This document shows positions 19,091 through 29,227 of a stretch of DNA of 64,000 nt, in pieces. The position numbers and the translations under genes are program-made. The first letter of the stretch is position 1, and each line of letters starts with the position of its first letter. A model generated the notes under the pieces. The model was not told where the DNA came from. It saw nothing but the letters and a program-made list of their open reading frames with translations, and ran no database searches. This DNA is from Paucimonas lemoignei (GTDB lineage Bacteria; Pseudomonadota; Gammaproteobacteria; Burkholderiales; Burkholderiaceae_D), in assembly GCF_004342585.1 (NCBI RefSeq), contig NZ_SLZQ01000002.1:62001-126000 (forward strand). Direction: 5' to 3'.

Positions 19091-20290
19091 ATGAAATTCC
19101 GTATTCAAGCATCGGGTTATCGTCTGGCGGCAGGGGCAGGACTGGCGGCTGCGTTGACTTTTTCCGGCAGTGCGTTCGGCGCTGATCCGGACGCCTTCAA
19201 GATCGGCGGCGTGGTGTCCCTATCCGGCACCTACGGCGTGTTCGGCGACGACATGCGCAAAGGCGTGGAGTTGGCCATTGAGCAGCGCGGCGGCAAGGTG
19301 CTGGGCAAGCCGATCCAGGTGACCTGGGAGGACGACGAAACCAAGCCGCAGCCGGCGGTGCAGAAAACCACCCGCCTGATTGCGGACGGTGCGCAAATGA
19401 TTTTCGGCGCGGTCAGCTCGGCGTCGACCATCGCGATCATGAATATCACGAAGCAGCGCAAGATCCCGCACCTGGTGACGATGTCGGCGGATGACAAGAT
19501 TACCTTGCCGGGCGGGTCGCGTTACACCTTCCGTACTTCAAACACGCTGGGCATGGAGCAGCGCATGGCGCTTGCCTACAGCAAGGAACAGAAAATCAAG
19601 CGCGTGTATGGCGTGACGGCGGATTACCAGGCGACCCGCGACAGCTGGGAGTGGTATCGCAAGGAAGCGGAAAAAGCCGGTATCGAAATCGTCGGCGCCG
19701 ACTTTCCGCCGCTCGGCAACCGTGACTTCTCGTCGATCGCCGACAAGATTGCCCGTTCCAATGCGGATGGCGTCGCCTTGTTCATGACCGGTTCGGATTC
19801 GATCACGATGGTGAAGCAGGCTGGCCAGGTCGGTCTCGACAAGACCCGCAAGATTTTCGGTCCGGTGATCGCCGATGAAACCATGGCGGCAGGCGTGGGA
19901 GCGGCCTCGGTCGGGGTCAATTCCGGCGTGCGTTATCACTTCACGGTTGATAATCCGGCGAACAAGAAATTTGTCGACGCCTACCGCCAGAAATACAACG
20001 AGTTCCCATCGAGCGCTGCCGGTGAAGCATTCGACGGCATGTCCTGGTGGCTGGACGTGGTGGAAAAGACCGGCACCTGGGATCGTGAAAAATGGGTCGA
20101 GGCATTTGCCAGCAGCGTGCGCGACAACTCCCTGGAAGGCCGCAAGGAAATGAGTGCGTGCGACCACCAGGCCCGCCAGGTCGGCTTGTGGGGCGAGGTC
20201 GTCAACGGCAAGCCGCCGCACCCCGCCTACGTCATGAAAATTACCAAGGTATATCAGCCGAAGGAAATTTTCGAGGACTGCAAGCAGTAA
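19091..20290 (+). CDS. Branched-chain-type ABC transporter substrate-binding protein
   Basis: 399 aa periplasmic binding protein of the Peripla_BP_6 (LivK/UrtA-like) family. The ATG at 19091 is chosen because AGGAG stands 6 nt upstream and the signal peptide (FRIQASGYRLAAGAGLAAA ... SAFGA) begins there. Mature motifs: FKIGGVVSLSGTYGVFGDD, QMIFGAVSSASTIAIM and GVTADYQATRDSWEWY. The adjacent catabolic genes suggest the ligand is an organic acid activated to a CoA ester and not an amino acid for biosynthesis; the actual ligand is unknown. First gene of the importer operon. Confidence 0.93.
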   Translation: MKFRIQASGYRLAAGAGLAAALTFSGSAFGADPDAFKIGGVVSLSGTYGVFGDDMRKGVELAIEQRGGKVLGKPIQVTWEDDETKPQPAVQKTTRLIADGAQMIFGAVSSASTIAIMNITKQRKIPHLVTMSADDKITLPGGSRYTFRTSNTLGMEQRMALAYSKEQKIKRVYGVTADYQATRDSWEWYRKEAEKAGIEIVGADFPPLGNRDFSSIADKIARSNADGVALFMTGSDSITMVKQAGQVGLDKTRKIFGPVIADETMAAGVGAASVGVNSGVRYHFTVDNPANKKFVDAYRQKYNEFPSSAAGEAFDGMSWWLDVVEKTGTWDREKWVEAFASSVRDNSLEGRKEMSACDHQARQVGLWGEVVNGKPPHPAYVMKITKVYQPKEIFEDCKQ

Positions 20291-20406
20291 TCCCCAGTAA
20301 TCCGTGCGCCGGGTGCGGGTGGCGCCATGCCGCCAGCCGCGCCTTTCTGGCCAGCCATCCTGGCCGGGTGGCGTCGCACGCCCTTCAGTAACCTCAGGGA
20401 TCAATT

Positions 20407-21264
20407 ATGTCCACGATCGTCATCGGGCTTAGCCTTGGCATGCTGCTGTTTCTGCTGGCATCCGGGCTGACGCTTATCTTCGGCATGCTTGGCGTCATCA
20501 ACTTCGCCCATGGGGCCTTATATATGCTGGGCGCCTATCTATCCTTCGATATCGCGCATCGTACCGGCTCGTTTGCGCTTGGCGTCGCTGCCTCGACGGT
20601 AGTGGCTGGGCTGGCCGGCATCGCGATGGAACGATTCACATTGCGTCCGCTATACAACCGTCCGCATTTCTACCAGCTGGTCCTGACCTTCGGCTTCATC
20701 CTGGTGCTGACCGAAGCGGTCAAGTTCTTCTGGGGTCTGGGCTACAAGGAAGCGCCCATGCCGGCACTGCTGTCCGGCTCGGTCGAGCTGTTCGGCAGCA
20801 CGATTCCAATCTACCGGCTGTTTGTCATCGGCTTCGGCGCCGCCGCTGCGATCGGGCTGTTCGCCGCGCTCGAACGCAGCACCTTCGGCATGCTGGTGCG
20901 CGCGGCCAGCAGCGACAGCGAAATGGTGCAGACGCTCGGCCTGCCGGCATCCACCATACGCACCGCGGTATTCGGTTTCGGCGCCGGTCTGGCCGGCCTG
21001 GCAGGCGCCATTGCGGCTCCGCTGTTCCCGATCGAACTGGGCATGGGCACCAACACCATCATCGACTGCTTCATCGTCGTCATCCTGGGAGGGCTGGGCA
21101 ATATCCGCGGCGTGGTCGCGGCAGCGATCCTGATCGGCATGGTGCGGGCGATCGGCTACACCTTCATGCCGAGCTGGGTCGATGTGCTGACGTTTGCGAT
21201 GCTGATCGCGACATTGTTGACGCGCCCACAAGGCCTGTTTTCCCGTCCCGTGAGGTCCGCATGA
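20407..21264 (+). CDS. Branched-chain-type ABC transporter permease (LivH-like)
   Basis: 285 aa polytopic permease with LivH signatures: GLTLIFGMLGVINFAHGALYMLGAY, shortened here, and the cytoplasmic loop TLGLPASTIRTAVFGFGAGLAGLAG, both quoted only in part. The C-terminal VVILGGLGNIRG motif is conserved. It overlaps the next permease gene by 4 bp (ATGA), a sign of coupled translation. Confidence 0.94.
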   Translation: MSTIVIGLSLGMLLFLLASGLTLIFGMLGVINFAHGALYMLGAYLSFDIAHRTGSFALGVAASTVVAGLAGIAMERFTLRPLYNRPHFYQLVLTFGFILVLTEAVKFFWGLGYKEAPMPALLSGSVELFGSTIPIYRLFVIGFGAAAAIGLFAALERSTFGMLVRAASSDSEMVQTLGLPASTIRTAVFGFGAGLAGLAGAIAAPLFPIELGMGTNTIIDCFIVVILGGLGNIRGVVAAAILIGMVRAIGYTFMPSWVDVLTFAMLIATLLTRPQGLFSRPVRSA

Positions 21265-22219
21265 ATCTGTCACGCTTCGACGTAGTAATCGGCCTGTTGA
21301 TGGCGCCGGTGGTTTTCGCGCTGCCATTCCTGACGCAGGATGACTTCTATCTGAATCTCGCGACGCTGGTGATGATCTGGTCGATTTTCGCGGTCGGCTT
21401 CGATTTCGTATTCGGCTCCCTGGGCATGGTGTCGTTCGGTCACGCCAGTTTTCTCGGCATCGGCGGCTATGCGCTGGCGATCATCACGCAAAGATTCGGA
21501 TTGCCATTCGAGGTCGGCCTGCTGGCGGCAATTGCGACGGCGGCTGTCTGCGCCTGGATATTCAGCTTTTTTGCCCTGCGTGTTTCCGGCATATTTTTTG
21601 CGCTGGTAACGCTCGCTTTGACGCAATTGCTGTACATCCTCGCCGACAGCAAGCTGCGCGAATGGACCGGCGGCGCCGACGGCTTGCCCGGCGTGGCCCG
21701 CCCGGAATTCCACGGCATCGACTTTTTCAGCTCGTTCAACTTCTACTGGTACGTGGCGGCGATTTTCGTGCTGGTGATGGTGGCCATCGCCATCGTGCGC
21801 AGCTCGCCGTTCGGCCGCGTCATCCGGAGCATCCAGCAAAATGAAATCCGTACCCAGCACCTGGGTTACGACGTGCATCGCATCAAGCAGATCACCTTTC
21901 TCGTGTCCGGCGCCATCAGCGGCCTAGCCGGCGCCTTGCTGGCCTCGCTGCTGATGTACGTGAATCCGCAGATGCTGCACTGGAGCACTTCCGGCGACGT
22001 CATCATCATGACGCTGCTGGGCGGCGCCGGCACCTTGTGGGGGCCGGTGGCCGGCGTCATGATCTTCGAGATCCTGAAGGAATGGCTGAGCGGCTGGACG
22101 CCGTACTGGTACGGCATCCTCGGCATCATCTTCATCGTGGCTACTCTCTATTTCCCGAAAGGGGTATTGGGAGAACTCCAGGCATTCGCAGGCCGGATGC
22201 GCCGTCGCGGAGGAAAATC

Positions 22220-22223
<4 letters not shown>
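21261..22223 (+). CDS. Branched-chain-type ABC transporter permease (LivM-like)
   Basis: 320 aa polytopic permease with LivM features: LGMVSFGHASFLGIGGYALA near the N-terminus, FLVSGAISGLAGALLA in the coupling region, and TLLGGAGTLWGPVAGV. ATGA overlaps couple it to the LivH-like permease upstream and the ATPase downstream. Confidence 0.94.
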
Positions 22224-22969
<746 letters not shown>

Positions 22970-22971
22970 GC

Positions 22972-23685
22972 ATGATTGCACTGGAAAACGCCTATGTTCA
23001 ATACGGGCCCGCACGCGTGCTGAGCGATGTGAGCATCAAGGCGGCGCAGGACGAGATCATCGCTATCGTCGGCCGCAACGGCGCGGGAAAATCCACCACC
23101 CTGAAAACCATGATGGGCCTGCTGCCGCTGCAGCAAGGCCGGCGCCTGTTCCAGCAACAGGACATCAGCCGCCAGGCGGTCGAAAACATCAGCCGCCTCG
23201 GAATCGCGCTGGTGCCGGATAGCCGCCGCATTTTTCCGAACTTGTCGGTGCTCGAAAATCTGCGCATGGGCGCGCTGGCGCACAAGCCTGGTTACTGGAC
23301 CATCGAGCGCGTGCTCGAAATCTTTCCCAGACTGCAGGAGCGCATCGGCTTCGGCGGCGACCAGTTGTCCGGCGGCGAGCAGCAGATGCTGTCGATCGCC
23401 CGGGCCTTGCTCGGCAACCCGAAAATCCTCTTGCTGGATGAGCCGACCGAGGGCCTGGCGCCGCTGATCGTCAATCATCTGATCGAGATTTTCACCATGG
23501 TGCATAAGCAAGGCACCGGCATCGTGCTGGTCGAGCAGAACCTGAAGGTGCCGATGCGCCTGGCGCACCGGCAGTATGTGCTGGACCACGGCGCGGTGGC
23601 CTGGTCCGGCACGGCCGCCGAACTCGAAGCGCAACGCGACATCGTTGAATCGATCATTACTACAGGAGTGAATCATGAGCACTAA
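22972..23685 (+). CDS. Branched-chain-type ABC transporter ATP-binding protein (LivF-like)
   Basis: 237 aa. Walker A GRNGAGKSTTLKTM; the LivF hallmark VPDSRRIFPNLSVLENLRMG; signature LSGGEQQMLSIARAL; Walker B ILLLDEPTEGLAP. It follows the LivG-like gene by 2 bp and overlaps the thiolase start by 11 bp, tying transport to the downstream enzymes. Confidence 0.95.
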   Translation: MIALENAYVQYGPARVLSDVSIKAAQDEIIAIVGRNGAGKSTTLKTMMGLLPLQQGRRLFQQQDISRQAVENISRLGIALVPDSRRIFPNLSVLENLRMGALAHKPGYWTIERVLEIFPRLQERIGFGGDQLSGGEQQMLSIARALLGNPKILLLDEPTEGLAPLIVNHLIEIFTMVHKQGTGIVLVEQNLKVPMRLAHRQYVLDHGAVAWSGTAAELEAQRDIVESIITTGVNHEH

Positions 23686-24916
23686 CCCTACCTATATCGT
23701 CGGCGTCGGCATCACGCGCTTCGGCAAGCAGCTGGAAACCAGCGTCAAGGATCTCGTGCGCGAAGCAGTGGGCGCGGCATTGAAGGATGCGGGTTGCGAG
23801 GCCGGCTTGCTGCAAGGCGCTTATTTCGCCACCGCCGGGCAAGGTTCGATCGAAGGCCAGTACATGGTGGCCGGTCAGATTGCGCTGGCGGCGGCGGGTA
23901 TTACCGGCATTCCGGTGGTGAATGTCGAGAATGCCTGCGCCAGTTCCAGCACGGCCCTCAATGCGGCCCATATGTTTGTCGCATCCGGCGCGGGCGATAT
24001 TTGCCTGGCGGTCGGCGTCGACAAGCTGTTCTCCACCGATAAGGAAAAAAGCTTTGCCGTGTTCGATGGCGCCTGGGATGTGCACCAGGCCAGCCAGCAG
24101 ATGCAATCCCTGATGGACCTCGCTCCCGACGTCAAGCCGCCGGCGGACTATGTCGAGCCGGGCAAGCGCAGCGTGTTCATGGATATCTATGCCAGCCTGG
24201 CACGGCTGCATATGCAGACCTTCGGCACCACCCAGCGCCAGATCGCGGCAGTCGCGGCGAAAAACCACGTGCATTCGACGCGCAATCCGCTGGCCCAGTT
24301 CCAGTATCCGATGACCATCGACGAAGTGCTGGCGGCGCGGCCCGTGTCCTGGCCGCTGACCTTGCCGATGTGCGCGCCGATCGGCGACGGCGCCGCGGCA
24401 GCCATCATCTGCAACGAAGCGGGGCTGAAGAAACTGCAGCAAAACCGCGCGGTGCGCCTGTGCGCCAGCGTAATACGCAGCGCCACCGACCGCGCCGCCA
24501 CTGAGTACGAACGCCACCTGTGCCACCTGGCGGCGCTGCAGGCGTATGAGACTGCCGGCGTCGGCCCGGAAGACATGTCGCTGGCGGAGGTGCACGACGC
24601 CACCGCGTTTGCCGAGATCCAGCAAACCGAAGCGCTCGGCTTTTGCGCCTTCGGCGAAGGCGGCCCGATGGCGGAATCCGGCGCCACCACGCTCGGCGGC
24701 AAAATTCCGATCAACGTCTCCGGCGGCCTGCTGTCGCGCGGCCATCCGATCGGCGCCACTGGCCTGGCGCAGGTGTACGAGATGGTGACGCAACTGCGTG
24801 GCGAAGCCGGCGCGCGCCAGGTCGAGAACGCCCGCTTTGCGATTGCGGAAAACGGCGGCGGCTTCCGCGGCGTCGAAGAGGCATCGACGTCCATCATCAT
24901 CCTTGGCAAGCAATAA
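23675..24916 (+). CDS. SCP-x-like thiolase
   Basis: 413 aa thiolase-fold enzyme of the lipid-transfer (SCP-x/SCP2-thiolase) branch. The nucleophilic Cys is in VENACASSSTALNAAHMF; His residues are in LAEVHDATAFAEIQQTEALG and LSRGHPIGATGLAQVYE. The C-terminal Cys of classical thiolases (CxG) is replaced by ENGGGFRG, as is usual in this branch. Probable role: thiolytic or retro-Claisen cleavage of a beta-keto acyl-CoA. The small DUF35 partner often paired with such proteins is not present here. It overlaps livF by 11 bp. Confidence 0.85.
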   Translation: MSTNPTYIVGVGITRFGKQLETSVKDLVREAVGAALKDAGCEAGLLQGAYFATAGQGSIEGQYMVAGQIALAAAGITGIPVVNVENACASSSTALNAAHMFVASGAGDICLAVGVDKLFSTDKEKSFAVFDGAWDVHQASQQMQSLMDLAPDVKPPADYVEPGKRSVFMDIYASLARLHMQTFGTTQRQIAAVAAKNHVHSTRNPLAQFQYPMTIDEVLAARPVSWPLTLPMCAPIGDGAAAAIICNEAGLKKLQQNRAVRLCASVIRSATDRAATEYERHLCHLAALQAYETAGVGPEDMSLAEVHDATAFAEIQQTEALGFCAFGEGGPMAESGATTLGGKIPINVSGGLLSRGHPIGATGLAQVYEMVTQLRGEAGARQVENARFAIAENGGGFRGVEEASTSIIILGKQ

Positions 24917-24961
24917 ACCGAATTTTTGATACCCGGTAGTCCGAATCTTCGCGAGACAATC

Positions 24962-26488
24962 ATGAATCTGAGCCATCTCTTTCAACGCAGTGTGCAACTG
25001 TACGCGCAGCGCCCGGCGCTGGCCAAGGGCACCGAGCCCGCCTTGACGTATTCGGAGTTGAACCAGCGGGTGCGGTCGCTGGCATACTGGCTGCGCCATA
25101 CGCTGGGATTGCAGGCGGGCGACCGCATCATGCTGGCGATGAAAAACTGCCCTGAATACATGGAACTGATGCTGGCCAGCTGGCATGCCGGATTGGCGGT
25201 GGTTCCGGTCAACAGCAAGCTGCATCCGAATGAAATCGATTACATGCTGCGCGATTCCGGCGCGCGCGCCTGCATGTCGCAAGGCGAGCTGTTCCAGGCG
25301 TTGCAGCCTGTGGCGGCACAGATCGTCGATCTGCAACTGGTCGATGTGGCGTCCGAGGCATACCGCCTGGCGATGAACAATCCTCCTCTCCCGCCGGTCA
25401 GCGACAGCGACCGTGACCTGGCGTGGCTGTTCTATACCAGTGGCACGACCGGCCGCCCCAAGGGCGTCATGCTGTCTCATGCCAACATGGTCAGCGCGGC
25501 GATGCATTTTTATTCGGATGTGCAGACTATCGCCAGCGACGATGTGCTGGTGCATGTCGCGCCAATGTCGCACGGCAGCGGCATTTACAGCCTGCCGTAT
25601 TTCATCAAGGGCGCGCTGCAGGTGGTGCCGGAATCCGGCGGGCTGGATGAGGCTGAGCTATTCGGACTGTTTAACCATTACGACAAAGTCAGCCTGTTTG
25701 CCGCGCCCACCATCGTGCACCGACTGGTGCAATATGCGCAGAACAATCCTGTCAGCTCGCCCGGACTGCGCGCATTGCTGGTTGGTGGGGCGCCGTTTTA
25801 CGTTGAAGACATCAAAGCTGCCGTGCAATGCTTCGGCCCGCGGATCGCGCAGATGTATGGCCAGGGCGAAACACCGATGACCATTTCAGCCTTGCCGGCC
25901 GAGCACCTGGCCCGCGCCGTCGCCGAAAACGATACCGCCATGCTGGCGTCCGTGGGTTTTGTGCAAACCGCCATCCACGTGTCCATCATGGATGGCGATA
26001 ACAAACCAGTCGCGCCCGGCGTGGCAGGCGAAGTTGTCGTCAGGGGGCCGACCGTGATGTCAGGCTACTGGAATAATCCGGAAGCGACGCAAAAGACCGT
26101 GGTGGATGGCGCACTGCGTACCGGCGATATCGGTTTGCTGGACGAGCGCGGGCTGTTGTACCTCAAGGATCGTTCGAAAGACGTTATCATTAGCGGCGGC
26201 AGCAATATCTATCCGCGCGAGGTGGAGGAAGCGCTGCTGACCCACGCGGCCGTTGCGGAAGTTTCGGTGGTCAGTGCGCCCGATCCGGAATGGGGCGAAG
26301 TGGTGGTGGCTTTCGTGGTGTGCCATGCGGGCGCCACGGTGACGGCGGAGGAACTGGACGACCATTGCATTCAGAGCATTGCGCGTTTCAAGCGGCCGAA
26401 GCGTTACGTTTTCGTCCCTGAGTTTCCTAAAAATAGCACTGGAAAAGTATTAAAGCGGGAACTGCAGAAAAGTATCGCGGCGACGTAA
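24962..26488 (+). CDS. AMP-forming acyl-CoA synthetase
   Basis: 508 aa ANL-superfamily ligase. The ATP-binding motif is YTSGTTGRPKGVMLSHANMV; further motifs are AQMYGQGETPMTIS, LRTGDIGLLDERGLLYLKDR, SGGSNIYPREVEEAL and the C-terminal catalytic Lys in NSTGKVLKREL. The Met at 24962 is preferred over an in-frame ATG 12 codons upstream because homology begins there. It follows the thiolase by 45 bp and presumably activates the acid imported by the ABC system; the substrate cannot be read from sequence. Confidence 0.92.
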   Translation: MNLSHLFQRSVQLYAQRPALAKGTEPALTYSELNQRVRSLAYWLRHTLGLQAGDRIMLAMKNCPEYMELMLASWHAGLAVVPVNSKLHPNEIDYMLRDSGARACMSQGELFQALQPVAAQIVDLQLVDVASEAYRLAMNNPPLPPVSDSDRDLAWLFYTSGTTGRPKGVMLSHANMVSAAMHFYSDVQTIASDDVLVHVAPMSHGSGIYSLPYFIKGALQVVPESGGLDEAELFGLFNHYDKVSLFAAPTIVHRLVQYAQNNPVSSPGLRALLVGGAPFYVEDIKAAVQCFGPRIAQMYGQGETPMTISALPAEHLARAVAENDTAMLASVGFVQTAIHVSIMDGDNKPVAPGVAGEVVVRGPTVMSGYWNNPEATQKTVVDGALRTGDIGLLDERGLLYLKDRSKDVIISGGSNIYPREVEEALLTHAAVAEVSVVSAPDPEWGEVVVAFVVCHAGATVTAEELDDHCIQSIARFKRPKRYVFVPEFPKNSTGKVLKRELQKSIAAT

Positions 26489-26508
26489 CGAAGCATCAGG
26501 ATAAAAAT

Positions 26509-27231
26509 ATGAGAGTGAAGACACCGGAAAAACTGTTCGATCGCGAAGCGGTGAGCCAGACCGAAAAAGCTTACGTCATCCTTGAAGAAATGATTGTCAC
26601 CGGTGAATTGCCGGCTGGGAGTCAATGGTCGGAAAGCGTGCTGGGCGAGCGGATCGGAATCGGCCGGTCGCCGACCCGCGATGCGCTGCAAAAGCTGGCG
26701 TTCCAGCGACTGGTGCACATCGCGCCCAGGCAAGGCATCTTCATTTCTGAAATCGATTACCAGGGCCAGCTGCACGTTATCCAGTGCCGCCGCGAGATTG
26801 AGCGATTGATTATTCCGCAGGCAACGCAATGCGCTAGCGAGCAGGAACGCGCCGAGATGACTAAGTTGGTTGCGGAATTCGAGAAACTGAAAACCCGCCG
26901 GGACATGCGCAGGTACATGCGCGTGCATTTTGATCTGACAAGGGTGTTGGGACAAGCTTCGCGTAATAGCTACGCTGCCGAATTCTATGCCATGCTGCAG
27001 ACGCTGGCACGGCGGTTTCTCTATTTTCATCAGGACCGTTATCCCAGCCTGGCCAAGATTTGCGATCTGCATATCGATCAGCTGCATGCCATCATCGATG
27101 GCCTGACGGAGGCTGCCCAGGCTGCCGGCGCGGCACGGAATGACTATGCCGAGGAGCGGGCCAGAAATATCCTGATGGACCTGATTACCACCTCGTCCGT
27201 GACCGTTTCGGTCAATAACCGGAAGCCGTGA
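26509..27231 (+). CDS. GntR-family regulator (FCD type)
   Basis: 240 aa. The N-terminal winged helix includes ILEEMIVTGELPAGSQWSES and GRSPTRDALQKLAFQRLV. The C-terminal all-helical FCD-like domain binds small acids or acyl-CoAs in relatives. It lies inside the importer/ligase cluster, so it is probably the local regulator; a candidate operator is at 19000-19018. Its stop overlaps the next start (GTGA). Confidence 0.9.
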   Translation: MRVKTPEKLFDREAVSQTEKAYVILEEMIVTGELPAGSQWSESVLGERIGIGRSPTRDALQKLAFQRLVHIAPRQGIFISEIDYQGQLHVIQCRREIERLIIPQATQCASEQERAEMTKLVAEFEKLKTRRDMRRYMRVHFDLTRVLGQASRNSYAAEFYAMLQTLARRFLYFHQDRYPSLAKICDLHIDQLHAIIDGLTEAAQAAGAARNDYAEERARNILMDLITTSSVTVSVNNRKP

Positions 27232-28157
27232 ACCCGCTTCCTGTCACCATAATTGAAATGAGCAAAAAGTCCATGCGCGTCGGTTTTGTCGGTTTGGGAA
27301 ACATGGGTGCCCCCATGGTGGCGAACCTGCTGAAGGCAGGCTTGACCGTGAATGTCTTCGATATCAACCCGGCTGCGGTTGCAGCGGCTGTTGCTGGCGG
27401 CGCGGTTGCCGCCGGCTCGGCGAAAGACGTGGCTGCGCAATCCGAACTGGTGATGACGGCCTTGCCATCGCCGCGGCTTGTCAAGCAGGTTTACCTGGCG
27501 CAGGATGGCATCCTGGCCGGTGCTGGCAAGGATACCGTGCTGGTCGATTGCAGCACGATCGATCCGCATACCGCGCGCGAGCTGGTCGACGCGGCCGCTG
27601 CTCGCGGCCTGAAAATGGCGGATGCGCCGATATCCGGCGGCAGCATGGGCGCCAAGGCCGCCACGCTCACTTTCATGGTGGGCGCGGACGCCGACTTGTT
27701 TGCGCAGATCGAGCCGGTGCTGAAAACCATGGGCAAAAACGTCATTCATTGCGGCGAGCCCGGCAGCGGGCAAGTGGTCAAGATTTGCAACAACCTGCTG
27801 CTGGCGATTTCCATGACCGGCACCAGCGAAGTCATGGCGCTGGGAGTCAGGCTCGGAGTCGATCCGAAGGTTCTGGCCGGCGCGATCAACGTCTCGTCAG
27901 GCCGCTGCTTCAGTTCCGACACGATGAACCCGTGGCCCGGCGTGTCGCCCGATGCGCCGGCGTCCCATGGCTATGCACCCGGCGGCACGGCTGAAATCAT
28001 GCTCAAGGATGTCAACCTGGCGGTGGATGCGGCGCGCGAAGTGAAACAGCCGGTGATACTGGGCGCGGTTTCGCAACAGCTCTATCAGATGCTGATTGCG
28101 CGCGGATGGGGAGACAAGGACTTGTCGGCAATCATTCAACTGTATCGCGACCAGTAA
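27228..28157 (+). CDS. 3-hydroxyisobutyrate dehydrogenase-family oxidoreductase
   Basis: About 300 aa beta-hydroxyacid dehydrogenase. Rossmann motif VGFVGLGNMGAPMVANLL; substrate-binding DAPISGGSMGAKAATLTF; catalytic Lys in GSGQVVKICNNLLLAI. The start is uncertain: GTG 27228 overlaps the GntR stop by 4 bp, while ATG 27258 fits family N-termini better. Last gene of the cluster; it probably oxidises a hydroxy acid intermediate. True HIBADH, tartronate semialdehyde reductase or a glyoxylate reductase-like role cannot be told apart here. Confidence 0.88.
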   Translation: MNPLPVTIIEMSKKSMRVGFVGLGNMGAPMVANLLKAGLTVNVFDINPAAVAAAVAGGAVAAGSAKDVAAQSELVMTALPSPRLVKQVYLAQDGILAGAGKDTVLVDCSTIDPHTARELVDAAAARGLKMADAPISGGSMGAKAATLTFMVGADADLFAQIEPVLKTMGKNVIHCGEPGSGQVVKICNNLLLAISMTGTSEVMALGVRLGVDPKVLAGAINVSSGRCFSSDTMNPWPGVSPDAPASHGYAPGGTAEIMLKDVNLAVDAAREVKQPVILGAVSQQLYQMLIARGWGDKDLSAIIQLYRDQ

Positions 28158-28187
28158 ACCCGGGCAGCCCTAGCCCTATATGGCGTT

Positions 28188-29078
28188 TTACCCAGCCAGC
28201 GCCAGCCACACCGGCAAGGTCAGCGCCGACAATACCGTCCCCGCCGAAATCAGGAACGCGACAAAAGGCCCGTTGCCGCCCATGCGCGCCGCCAGCACAT
28301 AGGCGCTGGAAGCGGTCGGCAAGGCGCCGAACAGCACGGCAGTCTGCAATTGCAGTTGCGGCAACCCCAGCCAGCGGCCAATGAAAAACGCCATGGCCGG
28401 CATGCCTACCAACTTAATCGCGGTAAACCAGGCGGCCAGCCCTTTAGCTTCATGCAAGCCGGACAAACGCAAACCCGCGCCCACCATGATCAAGCCAAGC
28501 GCAATCGACGCATTGCCCAGCCGCGACAGGCTGGCGCCCAGCACTTCCGGCACATGCAGGCCAGCGAGGTTGAACAGCACGCCGCACAAGGTCGACATGA
28601 GCAAGGGGTTCTTCACCATTTCCTTGAGCAGGTTGCCATCCTTGTGCGTGAGGGCATGCACTGCTGCCAGATTCGCTGTCGGCACGGCAAAGCCAATGAT
28701 CAAGGCCATCAATCCGACTCCTTGCTCACCCGCTAAACGCGAAGCCAGGGCCAAGGCAATATAGGAATTGAAACGGAAAGCGGTTTGCACGCCCGATTCA
28801 AACAACATCGGCCCGGGACGAAACAGGAACTTGCCCAGCCATCCCAGGGCAATGCCGCCGGCCAGCGTCAGCATGGCCGTCTGGATCATCTTGCCGGTGC
28901 TGGCAAAGTCGAGCGGCGCGCGCGTGGTGGAATAAAACAGCAAGGCAGGAAACAGGACGTAATACACCAGCTTCTCTGCACCCATCCAGAATGCCTGTCC
29001 CCAGTTGGTGGTCCGGTATAACACGAAGCCCAGCAGGATGAGCGTGAAATCGGGAAACAGCAGGGAAGCAATCGACAT
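28188..29078 (-). CDS. AEC-family transporter
   Basis: 296 aa, about 8-10 hydrophobic segments, member of the auxin efflux carrier family. Features include an N-terminal LLFPDFTLILLGFVLYR, the helix break FAVPTANLAAVHAL and the C-terminal LFGALPTASSAYVLAARMGG. Bacterial relatives move malonate or malate. It is convergent with the dehydrogenase gene (30 bp apart); a functional link to that cluster is possible but unsupported. Confidence 0.88.
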   Translation of the reverse strand: MSIASLLFPDFTLILLGFVLYRTTNWGQAFWMGAEKLVYYVLFPALLFYSTTRAPLDFASTGKMIQTAMLTLAGGIALGWLGKFLFRPGPMLFESGVQTAFRFNSYIALALASRLAGEQGVGLMALIIGFAVPTANLAAVHALTHKDGNLLKEMVKNPLLMSTLCGVLFNLAGLHVPEVLGASLSRLGNASIALGLIMVGAGLRLSGLHEAKGLAAWFTAIKLVGMPAMAFFIGRWLGLPQLQLQTAVLFGALPTASSAYVLAARMGGNGPFVAFLISAGTVLSALTLPVWLALAG

Positions 29079-29227
29079 GAAACAGCCAGCGCGAGAAGTC
29101 GCGGTAATAATGCAGGAAAGATGCTAAGCATACCTTGTTTCCGCAAGCTAATGATTCTCAGCCCAGCAGGAACAGCGCATAATGCTGGTTGTTTTCGCAA
29201 GTGATTTGTTATTTTGGAAAGGACATC

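Noticed and set aside
23660-25573. 637-codon minus-strand frame
   Set aside because: Antisense to the thiolase and acyl-CoA ligase genes, with no recognisable domain.
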